A stretch of DNA of 60,539 nucleotides. It comes from an uncultured Pelagibacteraceae bacterium (GTDB lineage Bacteria; Pseudomonadota; Alphaproteobacteria; Pelagibacterales; Pelagibacteraceae). The stretch is taken from positions 1 to 60,539 of the forward strand of contig CACJBA010000006.1 of assembly GCA_902591535.1 (NCBI GenBank), given 5' to 3'. Shown here piece after piece: positions 27,863-36,288 of this stretch; within the stretch, counting starts at the first letter, position 1, and every line of letters begins with the position of its first letter. The translations under genes were made by a program, and so were the position numbers. The notes under the pieces are model-generated. The model did no database searches, was not told where the DNA came from, and saw only the letters and a list, made by a program, of their open reading frames with translations.

Positions 27863-28855
27863 TCAGATATTTCTTTCAATTAAAGATTTTAATAAAAGGA
27901 TATGATCATCATTGTCATTTAAGCAAGGAACCATATCAAAATTTTCTCCTCCGGAACTAATAAAGCTCTCTTTTCCTTGAATTAAGATTTCCTCCAGAGT
28001 CTCAACACAATCAGATGAAAAGCCCGGGCAAATTGTAAGAACATTTTTAATTCCTTCTTTGGGCAAGTTTTCAAGAGTCTTGTCAGTATAGGGTTGAAGC
28101 CATTCTTGCGGACCAAATCTTGATTGGAATGTCGTTTTAATTTTAATTGAATTAAACTTTTCTGAAATAAGCCTTGTGGTTTTTTGACAGTAACAATGAT
28201 AGGGATCTCCTTTATCAAAATATTTTTTTGGTATCCCATGATAAGAAGCTATGATTAGATCTGGTTTCCAATTAATTTCATTTAGTTTTTTGTTAATAGA
28301 ATTAACAAGCGCATCTATATAAAGTGGATCAGACTCATAATGAGGTATTATTTTCAAAGAGGGTTGCCATCTCATTTTCATTAAGGTTCTGTAAACTTCA
28401 TCACAAACAGTCGCTGTTGTGGCTGCTGCATATTGTGGATAAAGAGGAAGTATAATTAAATTTTCACAACCCATTTCATGTAATTTATAAATCTTTCTTT
28501 TAATACTGGGGTTTCCGTATCTCATTGCAAAATCTATAATAATATTTTCTTTAAGTATTGAGTTTGAAGTTTTCTCACTTTGCTTTTTTGTATAATAAAG
28601 AAGTGGCGACATATTTTCGTCCTTCATCCATATTTCCTTATAGGCTTTGGCTGTTTTAGAGGGCCTAAAATTTAAAATAAAAACATTCAAAATTATTTGC
28701 CAAATTAAAGGATTTACCTCAATAACCCTTCTATCAGAAAGAAACTCTCTCAAATATTTTCTTATATCAAACCAGCTAGTAGAGTCTGGTGTCCCTAGAT
28801 TGACTATAAGAACACCTGTTTTACCAAATTTTATAGGGGGGTGGTTTTTGTCCAT
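27863..28855 (-). CDS. hemH: Ferrochelatase
   Basis: HemH (330 residues) inserts Fe2+ into protoporphyrin IX to make heme. GVLIVNLGTPDST near residue 14 is the N-terminal signature. The catalytic His segment is LIIASYHGIPKKYFDKGDPYHCYC near 200, and TFQSRFGPQEWLQPYTD near 240 is the conserved substrate lid. The C-terminal CPGFSSDCVETLEEI carries the acidic metal-binding residues. No C-terminal membrane helix. In operon with hemE upstream and hemJ downstream. Confidence 0.97.
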   Translation of the reverse strand: MDKNHPPIKFGKTGVLIVNLGTPDSTSWFDIRKYLREFLSDRRVIEVNPLIWQIILNVFILNFRPSKTAKAYKEIWMKDENMSPLLYYTKKQSEKTSNSILKENIIIDFAMRYGNPSIKRKIYKLHEMGCENLIILPLYPQYAAATTATVCDEVYRTLMKMRWQPSLKIIPHYESDPLYIDALVNSINKKLNEINWKPDLIIASYHGIPKKYFDKGDPYHCYCQKTTRLISEKFNSIKIKTTFQSRFGPQEWLQPYTDKTLENLPKEGIKNVLTICPGFSSDCVETLEEILIQGKESFISSGGENFDMVPCLNDNDDHILLLKSLIERNI

Positions 28856-28858
28856 AAC

Positions 28859-29860
28859 TTAGTAATTTTTTACAATATTTATTAAATTCTCGACCATTTC
28901 TGGATTGGTCTCTGGTAAAATACCATGACCAAGATTAAATATATATGGGTGATCTTTAAAAACTTCCAAATATTTTGAAGCCTCTTTTTTTAAAGTTTCT
29001 TTATCTGTTAATAAAATTTTAGGATCCAGACCACCTTGTATGGGTATTTTTATATCTTTCAGTATTTTTTTTGGATCAACATTATAATCGATACTAACAG
29101 CATCGGGTTTAACAATATCGCAAAATTCTTTATAATTTTTTATTTCTCTAGGGAAACATATCACTGGCACATTTAAAGATTTAACATAATTTACTAAATT
29201 TAAAGTAGGGGTATAAACATAATTTGGTAGGTCTTTTTCTTCTAGTAAACCAGCCCAACTATCAAAGATTTGAATTATATTAGCACCACTGTCAATTTGA
29301 TTTTTTATGTGAATTTTTAAAAATTTTTCAATTATTAATAAAATTCTATTAATTAAAAATTTATCTTTAAAAAAATCTTTTTTTAAATTTTTTTTAGGTG
29401 ACTGTTGATTGATCATATAGACCAACAATGTCCACGGAGCACCAACAAAACCAATGGTATTTTTATTGTTTAAACTAGTATCCGAGCTAACTTTTTTTAT
29501 TACCTTGTATACACGGTGTATTTTTTCTACAAAGTCAATTTCATCGGTTTTAGCAATTTCATTTAAATTTAATTTTCCTAATTTTGGCCCAAAGTTTTTT
29601 TCAAATTCTACTTTTTGACCTAACCCGTATGGAAGCATTAAGATATCTGAAAATATTATTGCAGCATCTAAATCAAATCTTTTTAAAGGTTGCAGAGTTA
29701 TTTCTGATGATAAATCGTCATTCAAACATAGATTGATAAAATTAGGATTTTCTTTTCTAATTTCTCTAAACTCTGGTAAATATCTACCAGCTTGTCTCAT
29801 AATCCATATAGGGTTAAATGAGGTATCCTTGTTGATTAATATTTTACTTAACGGTTTCAT
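28859..29860 (-). CDS. hemE: Uroporphyrinogen decarboxylase
   Basis: HemE (333 residues) decarboxylates uroporphyrinogen III to coproporphyrinogen III. The family signature PIWIMRQAGRYLPEFREIR lies at residues 18-36. IIFSDILMLPYGLG near 68 contains the catalytic Asp. GFVGAPWTLLVYMI and the C-terminal FNLGHGILPETNPEMV are intact. It is the first gene of the hemE-hemH-hemJ operon and starts at the edge of the predicted replication origin. In Caulobacter and Rickettsia the origin is also next to hemE. Confidence 0.97.
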   Translation of the reverse strand: MKPLSKILINKDTSFNPIWIMRQAGRYLPEFREIRKENPNFINLCLNDDLSSEITLQPLKRFDLDAAIIFSDILMLPYGLGQKVEFEKNFGPKLGKLNLNEIAKTDEIDFVEKIHRVYKVIKKVSSDTSLNNKNTIGFVGAPWTLLVYMINQQSPKKNLKKDFFKDKFLINRILLIIEKFLKIHIKNQIDSGANIIQIFDSWAGLLEEKDLPNYVYTPTLNLVNYVKSLNVPVICFPREIKNYKEFCDIVKPDAVSIDYNVDPKKILKDIKIPIQGGLDPKILLTDKETLKKEASKYLEVFKDHPYIFNLGHGILPETNPEMVENLINIVKNY

Positions 29861-30128
29861 AAATAAGCTTTAATAATTATTGTAGTTGTAATATATCCTG
29901 TGAATAAAGGTGATTAATTTTTATAAACATTATATTCACAGTTTATTAAAGTATTGAGTATCTAAAATTGTTTAAAATGAAGCTTTTTTGTACCATGATG
30001 AATTTTTGTGAATTATTTAGAATGTTTATTATTAATGTTGATAAAACCCTTATTTTACAGGCTTAATTAAAGAAAAATTAAATTGAGTAATTTCATTAAA
30101 ATTATACAAATTTATTAAGCGTTTATAC
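29861..30128. other. Predicted chromosomal replication origin (oriC)
   Basis: A 268-base gene-free, strongly AT-rich interval between hemE (minus) and ppsR (plus). DnaA boxes compared with TTATNCACA: one perfect at 29899-29907 (minus orientation, TGTGAATAA), and single-mismatch boxes at 29921-29929 (TTATAAACA), 29932-29940 (ATATTCACA), 30007-30015 (minus) and 30036-30044 (minus, TTATCAACA). An AT-rich stretch from about 30045 to 30128 could be the unwinding element. Genes on both sides point outward, parS/parAB lie 11-13 kb away, and Caulobacter and Rickettsia place oriC at the same hemE junction. The feature is inferred, not demonstrated. Confidence 0.75.
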
Positions 30129-30956
30129 ATGAGTAATACATATCAAATATATCTTATTTCAGATTCTACAGGAGAAACTTTGGATAGAATTTTTTTAGCT
30201 CTAAAAGCGCAATTTTTAAACATAGAATACAAAGTTCATTCTTATTCTTTTACAAGGACAGAAAATCAAATTTTAAAAATTTTAGAAGAAGCTAAGAAAA
30301 ATGAAAATTCAATTATATTATACACAATAGTTGATAATAACTTAGCAAAATATCTAGCAAATGTTAGTCAAGACAAAAAAATCCCATGTTTTGGTATCCT
30401 TGGAAATTTAATTTTAAACTTTTCTAAAATTCTAAATCAAAAAGCCACACACGAACCAAGCGGCCAGCACATTTTAAATGAAGAATATTATGATAGGATT
30501 GAAGCTATTCAATTTACAATGAATCACGATGATGGTAATTTAATCAACGAAGTAGAAAAATCAGACATAATTCTTGTTGGAGTAAGCAGAACAAGCAAAA
30601 CACCCACTTCAATTTACCTTGCCAACAAAGGATTTAAAACTTCTAATATTCCTTTAGTAAATGAAAATTCATTACCAGAAACTCTTAAACAAAATCCTAA
30701 AATGACTTGTGTAATTGGTTTAAGTACTGAACCAGAAAGGCTGGCTGATTTAAGAAAAAATAGAATGAACTCTTTAAAAGAGACGGAAAACATAAAATAT
30801 ACTGATCTAGAAAATATTAAAAAAGAGGTTCTAAATGCAAAAAGAACTTTTCAAAAATATAAATGGCCTTTAATAGATGTAACACGGAAATCTGTTGAAG
30901 AAACAGCGGCATCAATTATTAAAATTCATGAAATATACTTAAATAATGCCAAATAA
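30129..30956 (+). CDS. ppsR: PEP synthase / PPDK regulatory protein (DUF299)
   Basis: A 275-residue bifunctional kinase/phosphorylase that inactivates phosphoenolpyruvate synthase or pyruvate phosphate dikinase by ADP-dependent phosphorylation and reactivates it by Pi-dependent dephosphorylation. The N terminus YLISDSTGETLDRIF and the P-loop-like IILVGVSRTSKTPTSIYLA near residue 148 are signatures of the family. The target of the two possible enzymes cannot be told from this gene. It is the first gene right of the origin and overlaps maf by 11 bases. Confidence 0.93.
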   Translation: MSNTYQIYLISDSTGETLDRIFLALKAQFLNIEYKVHSYSFTRTENQILKILEEAKKNENSIILYTIVDNNLAKYLANVSQDKKIPCFGILGNLILNFSKILNQKATHEPSGQHILNEEYYDRIEAIQFTMNHDDGNLINEVEKSDIILVGVSRTSKTPTSIYLANKGFKTSNIPLVNENSLPETLKQNPKMTCVIGLSTEPERLADLRKNRMNSLKETENIKYTDLENIKKEVLNAKRTFQKYKWPLIDVTRKSVEETAASIIKIHEIYLNNAK

Positions 30957-31533
30957 AATCATTCTTGCATCAAAAAGTAAAATTAGAAAACAAATTTTAG
31001 AAAAGAATAACATAGAAAGCATTGTAGAGCCCTCTAATGTTGACGAAGAAATTGTTAAGATAAGTTTATTAAAAGAAAAAGCTACCCCTGAATTGATTTC
31101 AAAAAACTTAGCAGAATTAAAGGCAAACAAAGTAAGCATGAAAAAAACTGATGAAATGGTATTGGGCGCTGACAGCGTAATAGATCTTGGTGGTGAATTA
31201 ATATCTAAACCAGGCAGTAGAGACGAAGCAATGGAAATCTTAAAAAAACTTAACGGAAAATCACATTTTTTAATTAGCTCTGTTTGTATATCAAAAAACG
31301 GATCAATGATTTGGAATTATACTGACAAGGCAACTTTGACCATGAAAAATTTTTCTGATGATCAGCTAAAAAACTATTTATCTAAAATATCTGATGAAAA
31401 TCTTTATTCTTATAACGTCTATCAAATAGAAGGTGAAGGTAGAAATTTGTTTCAAGAAATTAAAGGTGATGAAGATACTGTAATGGGGCTTCCAATAAAA
31501 AAAATAAAACAATATTTGGATGAGACAAGATGA
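30946..31533 (+). CDS. maf: Maf-family nucleotide pyrophosphatase
   Basis: Maf (195 residues) hydrolyses non-canonical or pyrimidine nucleoside triphosphates (dTTP/UTP, m7GTP depending on subfamily). The N-terminal IILASKSKIRKQIL motif (residues 4-17), the catalytic VLGADSVIDLGGEL near 66 and KPGSRDEAMEILKKLNGKSH near 85-104 are conserved. The C-terminal NVYQIEGEGRNLFQEI is the Y-x-I-x-G-x-G segment. The protein is encoded within the ppsR-maf-aroE-coaE-dnaQ set and overlaps aroE by four bases. Confidence 0.93.
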   Translation: MPNKIILASKSKIRKQILEKNNIESIVEPSNVDEEIVKISLLKEKATPELISKNLAELKANKVSMKKTDEMVLGADSVIDLGGELISKPGSRDEAMEILKKLNGKSHFLISSVCISKNGSMIWNYTDKATLTMKNFSDDQLKNYLSKISDENLYSYNVYQIEGEGRNLFQEIKGDEDTVMGLPIKKIKQYLDETR

Positions 31534-32325
31534 AAAATTATTTAGTAATTGGAAATCCTATAGATCATTCTTTATCACCTAAATTACATAATACTTGGTT
31601 AAAAACTAATAATATCAATGCTTTTTATGATAAGCAAAAACTTGAAGAAAATGAAATTGAAAACCTTGTTCAAAAAATTAAACAACAAAAAATAGCTGGT
31701 GCAAACGTGACTGTGCCTTTTAAAAAAAAAGTTATACCATTTTTAGATAAGTTAAGCTTTGAAGCAGAAAAAACACAATCTGTAAATACAATAGTTTTTT
31801 AAGAATAACAAGTTAGTAGGACATAATACTGATGTTATTGGATTTACTAGAGCCATTACAGATCTAAATTTTAATATAAAGGGTAAAAAAATTTTTATTT
31901 TGGGTGCTGGTGGGGTTGTGCCATCAATTGTTTTTGCTTTAAACAAAATGGAAGTATCTCAAATAATAATAAGCAACAGAACAAAAGAAAAGGCAGAAAA
32001 TTTAAAAAATCAATTTAAAAACTTAAAAATTATAGATTGGGGAGACTTACAAGATTTTGATATAATTATTAATGCCACAAGTTTAGGCCTGAATAAAGAA
32101 GAGATAAATTTAGATTTCACAAAGATTGGAGATGGCAAATTATTTTATGATGTTATTTATAATCCAAGTGAAACTAATTTTTTAAAAGAAGGAAGAAAAT
32201 TAGGAAACAAAGTGGAAAACGGAAAATTGATGTTTTTATATCAGGCTTTTGAAGCATTTAAATTATGGCATGGTGTTGAGCCTCAGATTAATCAAAATAT
32301 ACTTAAACTTTTACAAAATGATTAG
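31530..32325 (+). pseudogene. aroE: Shikimate dehydrogenase, reading frame split by one extra T
   Basis: AroE reduces dehydroshikimate to shikimate with NADPH. The first frame (31530-31802, 90 codons) has NYLVIGNPIDHSLSPKLHN and the substrate-site GANVTVPFKKKV, then stops at TAA directly after AATACAATAGTTTTTT. Removing one T from the six-T run at 31795-31800 restores VGHNTDVIGF, the NADP loop ILGAGGVVPSIVFAL, ISNRTKEKAENL and the C-terminal GKLMFLYQAFEAFKLWHG, to 32325 (264 residues, normal length). Everything else is intact and under selection-like conservation. So this may be a recent mutation, an assembly error, or expression by slippage on the T run. It overlaps maf and coaE at its ends. 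Confidence 0.9.
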
Positions 32326-32887
32326 AATTGGAATTTTAGGGGATATGGGTTCAGGCAAAAGTTATGTTGCAGAAAACTTTGGGTATCCAGTATTTAATGC
32401 AGACAATGAGGTATCTAAACTTTATAAAAAAAATAGGAAAATTTTTAGAAAACTTAATAAAAAATTACCAAATTACATACAATCTTTTCCAATAGATAAA
32501 ATTGAAGTTACAAAGGCGATATTAATTAATAAATCTAATCTAAAAAAAATAATTAAAATTGTTCATCATGAAATTAAAAAAAAAATGAAATTGTTTATTA
32601 AAAAAAATAAAAATAAAAAAATTGTCGTATTAGATATTCCTTTATTATTAGAAAACAAAATTAATAACAAATCAGATATACTTGTCTATGTTGAATCTAA
32701 AAGAGAAGATATTGAAAAAAGAATTAAAAAAAGAGTAAATTTTAATAAGAAACTTTTTAATAAGTTTAAAAAAATTCAGTACAGTAAAAGTTATAAAAAA
32801 AGAAAATCAGATTTTATAATAAAAAATGATTTTACAAAGAAATCTGTTAAAAAGAGCATAAGAAATATTTTAGATAAAATTAAATAA
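32318..32887 (+). CDS. coaE: Dephospho-CoA kinase
   Basis: CoaE (189 residues) phosphorylates dephospho-CoA, the last step of CoA synthesis. The P-loop IGILGDMGSGKSYVAE is at residues 4-19. YPVFNADNEVSKLY near 23-38 is the dephospho-CoA-binding region, and VVLDIPLLLENK near 106 is the conserved catalytic-domain strand. The open frame extends upstream to 32249, but homology begins at MIRIGILG, so the ATG at 32318 within the aroE end is chosen. The protein is extremely lysine-rich. dnaQ begins on the next base after its stop. Confidence 0.94.
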   Translation: MIRIGILGDMGSGKSYVAENFGYPVFNADNEVSKLYKKNRKIFRKLNKKLPNYIQSFPIDKIEVTKAILINKSNLKKIIKIVHHEIKKKMKLFIKKNKNKKIVVLDIPLLLENKINNKSDILVYVESKREDIEKRIKKRVNFNKKLFNKFKKIQYSKSYKKRKSDFIIKNDFTKKSVKKSIRNILDKIK

Positions 32888-33547
32888 ATGAAAGAAATAG
32901 TTTTAGACACCGAAACAACTGGAATTTCAGTCAAAGAAGGTCATAGGATAGTTGAAATCGGGTGCATTGAACTTGATAATCTTGTTCCAATTAATAAATT
33001 TCATGCATATTTAAATCCAGAAAGAAAAGTTTCAGAGAAAGCTTTTGAAGTACACGGCTATTCTGATGAATTTTTGTCCAATCAAAAAAAATTTGGTGAA
33101 ATTGTAGAGGACTTTCTAAAATTTATTGAGGGTAAAAATTTAATTATTCATAATGCCGAGTTTGACCTTGCTCATTTAAATAATGAGCTTTTGCTAAACG
33201 GAAGAAAAAAGATAGAAAATGAAGTAATCGATACCTTGGAGTTGGCAAGAACAAAATTTCCAGGTTCAGCATCTAGTTTAGATGCACTTTGCAAAAGATT
33301 TAGAATTGATAATTCTAGAAGAGCTAAGCATACGGCATTAATTGATTGTGATCTTTTGGCAAAAGTTTATATAAATTTAATAGATCAAAAAGAACCAACG
33401 CTTGATTTTAAAAATGAAGAAAAAAACGAAATAAGCAAAACAATCGGAAATGTTTCTTATTTTAAAAAAGTGGTTCAACCCTCAGAGGAGGAAATTGTCA
33501 AACACAAAGAATATTTGAAAAATCTTTTAAAAAAAAATTACTATTAA
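32888..33547 (+). CDS. dnaQ: DNA polymerase III epsilon subunit (proofreading exonuclease)
   Basis: DnaQ (219 residues) is the 3'-5' proofreading subunit of the replicase. Exo I is VLDTETTGIS at residue 5, Exo II LIIHNAEFDLAHLNNEL near 90, and Exo III HTALIDCDLLAKVY near 150, with all four carboxylates and the His visible. The C-terminal segment should bind the alpha subunit. It starts immediately after coaE. Its stop shares a TTAA palindrome with the stop of the opposing secB (33544-33547). Confidence 0.96.
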   Translation: MKEIVLDTETTGISVKEGHRIVEIGCIELDNLVPINKFHAYLNPERKVSEKAFEVHGYSDEFLSNQKKFGEIVEDFLKFIEGKNLIIHNAEFDLAHLNNELLLNGRKKIENEVIDTLELARTKFPGSASSLDALCKRFRIDNSRRAKHTALIDCDLLAKVYINLIDQKEPTLDFKNEEKNEISKTIGNVSYFKKVVQPSEEEIVKHKEYLKNLLKKNYY

Positions 33548-33975
33548 TTAAATTGTTGCAAATATAGATTTTCAAAATCTATCTTTTTCTCAAATTTTAC
33601 ATTTCCATAGCCTGAGTTATGCAGCATATTTAAAAAAGATTTTTCAAGGTTCGGATAAATTTTAATTTGTGCATCACATAAAATAATTTTTTCTAACTCT
33701 TTTTTTTCCTTGACATCATCATCTACTTTTATAATGGTTGCGTAAGTCATTTCAAAATGAGATTTGTATTTACTTTCCTCTTTATCTTCAAATTTTAAAA
33801 TTGTGTTTATCTCTACCATTTTATTTTTTAGAGGTTTTGAAATTATGTTAATGTTTAGCTGATATTTTAAAATATTATCTTTTACAAAAATATATGTTTC
33901 AGCATCTTTTGTTTCACTTGACATATCTTTAATGTATTGGCCTAAAATTTTAAATTTTTCTGTCATCATTGTCAT
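33544..33975 (-). CDS. secB: Protein-export chaperone SecB
   Basis: A 143-residue SecB homologue, which holds preproteins unfolded and passes them to SecA. FKILGQYIKDMSSETKDA near the start matches the conserved YIKDLSFE-type segment, and KSHFEMTYATIIKV near 77 is the second conserved strand. The C terminus lacks the zinc-containing SecA-binding tail of E. coli SecB, as in other alphaproteobacteria. ATG codons at 33975 and 33966 are both possible inside the end of fxsA. Porin, LolA and LptE in this window are plausible clients. Confidence 0.88.
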   Translation of the reverse strand: MTMMTEKFKILGQYIKDMSSETKDAETYIFVKDNILKYQLNINIISKPLKNKMVEINTILKFEDKEESKYKSHFEMTYATIIKVDDDVKEKKELEKIILCDAQIKIYPNLEKSFLNMLHNSGYGNVKFEKKIDFENLYLQQFN

Positions 33976-34375
33976 CTATATCTTCGTACTCACCGTCAAT
34001 AAAATTATTTTTTTTTTTATTTACATGATTAAATTTTTTAAAAAAACTACTAAATATGAATTTTCTGCTTAAAGGAAAAATTAAAAAAAAACCCACTAGG
34101 TCAGTAACAAATCCAGGAATTATTAATAATACTGCTGCAAAAGCAATGGCTGCCCCTGATAACATTTCATAAGTTGGAGTTTCGTTCTGTCTTAACTGAT
34201 TAAATCCAGCTTTAAGTGTATTTAATCCCTCATATTTAGCGTAATAAATGCCAACAAAAGCAGTCGTAAAAATCAATAAAATAGTAGTAATTGCTCCTAT
34301 TTGAGATCCTATCTTAATCAAAAGGTAGATTTCGATTACTGGAATAAGAATAATTGTTAAAAATATAGGGTTCAT
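33950..34375 (-). CDS. FxsA family membrane protein
   Basis: A 141-residue inner-membrane protein. Hydrophobic helices run at about 1-20, 25-45 and 70-105. The signatures IPVIEIYLLIKIGSQIGAI and AGAAIAFAAVLLIIPGFVTD-like stretch (about 73-92) are typical of FxsA, which in E. coli relieves phage T7 exclusion by F; its housekeeping role is unknown. The C-terminal tail is acidic. The gene overlaps secB by 26 bases, and the secB-fxsA neighbour relation is common in alphaproteobacteria. Divergent from the Tim44-like gene. Confidence 0.85.
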   Translation of the reverse strand: MNPIFLTIILIPVIEIYLLIKIGSQIGAITTILLIFTTAFVGIYYAKYEGLNTLKAGFNQLRQNETPTYEMLSGAAIAFAAVLLIIPGFVTDLVGFFLIFPLSRKFIFSSFFKKFNHVNKKKNNFIDGEYEDIDDNDDRKI

Positions 34376-34433
34376 TTGTCCTTAATCTAAATTGCCGGTT
34401 GAAATTAATCAACAGAGTAATTACTATTTAGTC

Positions 34434-35030
34434 ATGAATTATAGTTTCGAATATATAGATATTATTTTACTTGCAATGATTGCGGGTTTTATCTTTTTAA
34501 GACTGAGAGGTATCTTGGGAAAAAGGTCAGGTTTTGAGGGTAAAGCACCAGGTCAATTTAAAGAAGTGTTAAAAAATATAAATATTGAACAACCAAAAAA
34601 AGCTAACGAAAAATTTGATGATGAAGCACAAAAAGAATTTATTAAAGGTGCTAAAATAGCTTATGAAACTATTATTACTGATTTTAGTGACAATGATAAT
34701 AAAATTACAACAAGTAAACCTTTATTAAACAACAAGATTTATGAGCAGTTTAGTGAAGCGCTCAAAGAAAGATCCAGCCGGGGTCATTATGCAGAAATTA
34801 CGTTTATAGGCGTTAATAAAGCTGAGATTAAAGAACATAAAAAGCTTGGTAATATTTTAAATGTCACGGTGAATTTTATTGGAGAAGTAATTACCTGTAT
34901 CAGAGATAAGGATAAAAAAATAGTTTCAGGTGATCCAGAAAAAATTAAAAAGATTTATGATACCTGGGTTTTTTCAAGAGACACTACTTCTCAAAATCCA
35001 AATTGGCAGTTAGTTAATATTTTAACATAA
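34434..35030 (+). CDS. Tim44-domain protein (TimA-like)
   Basis: 198 residues. A single N-terminal transmembrane helix (about 6-24, YIDIILLAMIAGFIFLRLR) is followed by a short linker and a C-terminal Tim44 domain (about 70-198) with IKGAKIAYETIITDFS and ending in WVFSRDTTSQNPNWQLVNI, the hallmark of bacterial Tim44-like proteins. These are thought to act in inner-membrane protein biogenesis. A TTG 14 codons upstream is possible, but the ATG at 34434 gives the expected N terminus. It follows a divergent gap with fxsA and is abutted by smr. Confidence 0.88.
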   Translation: MNYSFEYIDIILLAMIAGFIFLRLRGILGKRSGFEGKAPGQFKEVLKNINIEQPKKANEKFDDEAQKEFIKGAKIAYETIITDFSDNDNKITTSKPLLNNKIYEQFSEALKERSSRGHYAEITFIGVNKAEIKEHKKLGNILNVTVNFIGEVITCIRDKDKKIVSGDPEKIKKIYDTWVFSRDTTSQNPNWQLVNILT

Positions 35031-35450
35031 TTGAACGATAAAATTTCAGATAAAGATAAGATAGATTGGGAAAATTTTCTTAATAGTAATGAAAAATTAA
35101 TCGATAAAGATTATAAAAAAAAAACAAATTCAACATATTCGTCAAGAACAATAGATCTTCATGGTTACACTTTGGAACAGGCAAATATTGCTATAGAAAA
35201 ATTTATAATTAAATCTTTTTCGAAAAAGATTAATAAATTAATTGTTGTAACTGGTAAAGGTATTCATTCAGATAACGAAAAAAACCCGTATGTCTCAAAA
35301 GATCTTAGTATTTTAAAATATTCCGTTCCAGAGTTTATTTCAAACAACAAAATTCTAATGGAAATGATTTATGATATTCAGGATGCAAAAATTGAAGATG
35401 GTGGTAGTGGCGCTTTTTATATACATTTAAAAAAAAATAAAAAACCATGA
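35031..35450 (+). CDS. Smr-domain protein
   Basis: A 139-residue protein with a C-terminal Smr domain (about 45-139): RTIDLHGYTLEQANIAIEKF supplies the LDLHG-type motif, and KLIVVTGKGIHSD supplies the TGxG motif of Smr nucleases. The start is a TTG directly adjoining the Tim44-like stop; no suitable ATG is available. MutS2-free Smr proteins are linked to RNA or DNA nicking, including cleavage of stalled messages. In most alphaproteobacteria mltA lies between the Tim44-like gene and smr; here it is absent. It overlaps the sulfotransferase by four bases. Confidence 0.85.
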   Translation: MNDKISDKDKIDWENFLNSNEKLIDKDYKKKTNSTYSSRTIDLHGYTLEQANIAIEKFIIKSFSKKINKLIVVTGKGIHSDNEKNPYVSKDLSILKYSVPEFISNNKILMEMIYDIQDAKIEDGGSGAFYIHLKKNKKP

Positions 35451-36286
35451 TCATTTGGCTTGCTTCCTATCCAAAAAGTGGAAATACTCTCTTAAGGTCA
35501 ATATTATCATCATATTTTTATTCAAATGATGGAATTTTTACTTTTGAAAATTTAGAAAAAATATCTCAGTTTCCTCAGACTAGTCACTTGATGTCTATAG
35601 GTGTTGACGTTGAAAATGAAAAAGAAGTATTCAAAAATTTTATTAATGCTCAAAATTCTATTAACAAAGATAATGATAAAGTAAAATTTTTTAAAACTCA
35701 TAGTTCTTTATGTAAAATGTATGAGTCTAATTTTACAGATTTAAAAAATACATTGGGAGCAATTTATATTGTTCGTGACCCAAGAAATGTTGTTACTTCT
35801 TTAGCTCATCATTATAATTTGAGTATTGATCAAGCAACAGATGTAATGATTGATAAAAATAGATTAATGGATAAAACACCTAAAAATTGTAGGGTTTTTT
35901 TAGGTTCATGGAATTTTAATTATAACTCTTGGAAAAATCTTAAAGATCAAAACAAATTTTTATTAATTAAATATGAAGATTTAATAAATAAGAAAAAAAC
36001 TGTTTTATTAAAAATTTTTAAATATTTAGATTTATTAGGTTTAAAATCAAATCTAGATATGACCAAATTAAACAAGGCAATTAAAACAACAGAGTTCAAA
36101 AATATGAAAAAAAAAGAGGAAAATGAGACGTTTTATGAAGCAGTAATTGATAGTAAGACTGGCAAAAGAAAAAATTTTTTTAATCTTGGTCCTAAAAATA
36201 ATTGGAGGGAATTATTAGATCAAAAAAATAAGGATAAAATTGAAAGTAACTTCGAAAAAGAAATGATGGAGCTTGGATATCTTTAA
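35447..36286 (+). CDS. Sulfotransferase family protein
   Basis: A 279-residue cytosolic sulfotransferase-fold protein. The 5'-phosphosulfate-binding loop is IWLASYPKSGNTLLRSIL at residues 3-20. IYIVRDPRNVVTSLAHHY near 108-125 is the 3'-phosphate-binding segment. FFNLGPKNNWRELL near 243 corresponds to the C-terminal PAPS-binding motif (RKGxxGDWKNxF in eukaryotic enzymes). The donor would be PAPS; the acceptor is unknown. Closely similar in plan to the gene at 49610. It is coupled to smr by a four-base overlap. Confidence 0.85.
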   Translation: MIIWLASYPKSGNTLLRSILSSYFYSNDGIFTFENLEKISQFPQTSHLMSIGVDVENEKEVFKNFINAQNSINKDNDKVKFFKTHSSLCKMYESNFTDLKNTLGAIYIVRDPRNVVTSLAHHYNLSIDQATDVMIDKNRLMDKTPKNCRVFLGSWNFNYNSWKNLKDQNKFLLIKYEDLINKKKTVLLKIFKYLDLLGLKSNLDMTKLNKAIKTTEFKNMKKKEENETFYEAVIDSKTGKRKNFFNLGPKNNWRELLDQKNKDKIESNFEKEMMELGYL

Positions 36287-36288
36287 TT

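Noticed and set aside
30067..30081. TTAA-N7-TTAA, a CtrA-like half-site pair in oriC
   Set aside because: Kept only as a comment. Such motifs are expected many times per 60 kb at this AT content, and I do not know whether the genome has ctrA.
32249..32317. Upstream extension of coaE within aroE
   Set aside because: It encodes residues unlike CoaE; the P-loop start at 32318 matches the family.
34392..34433. TTG-initiated 14-codon extension of the Tim44-like gene
   Set aside because: The ATG at 34434 gives the expected single membrane helix at the N terminus; the extension adds nothing family-like.
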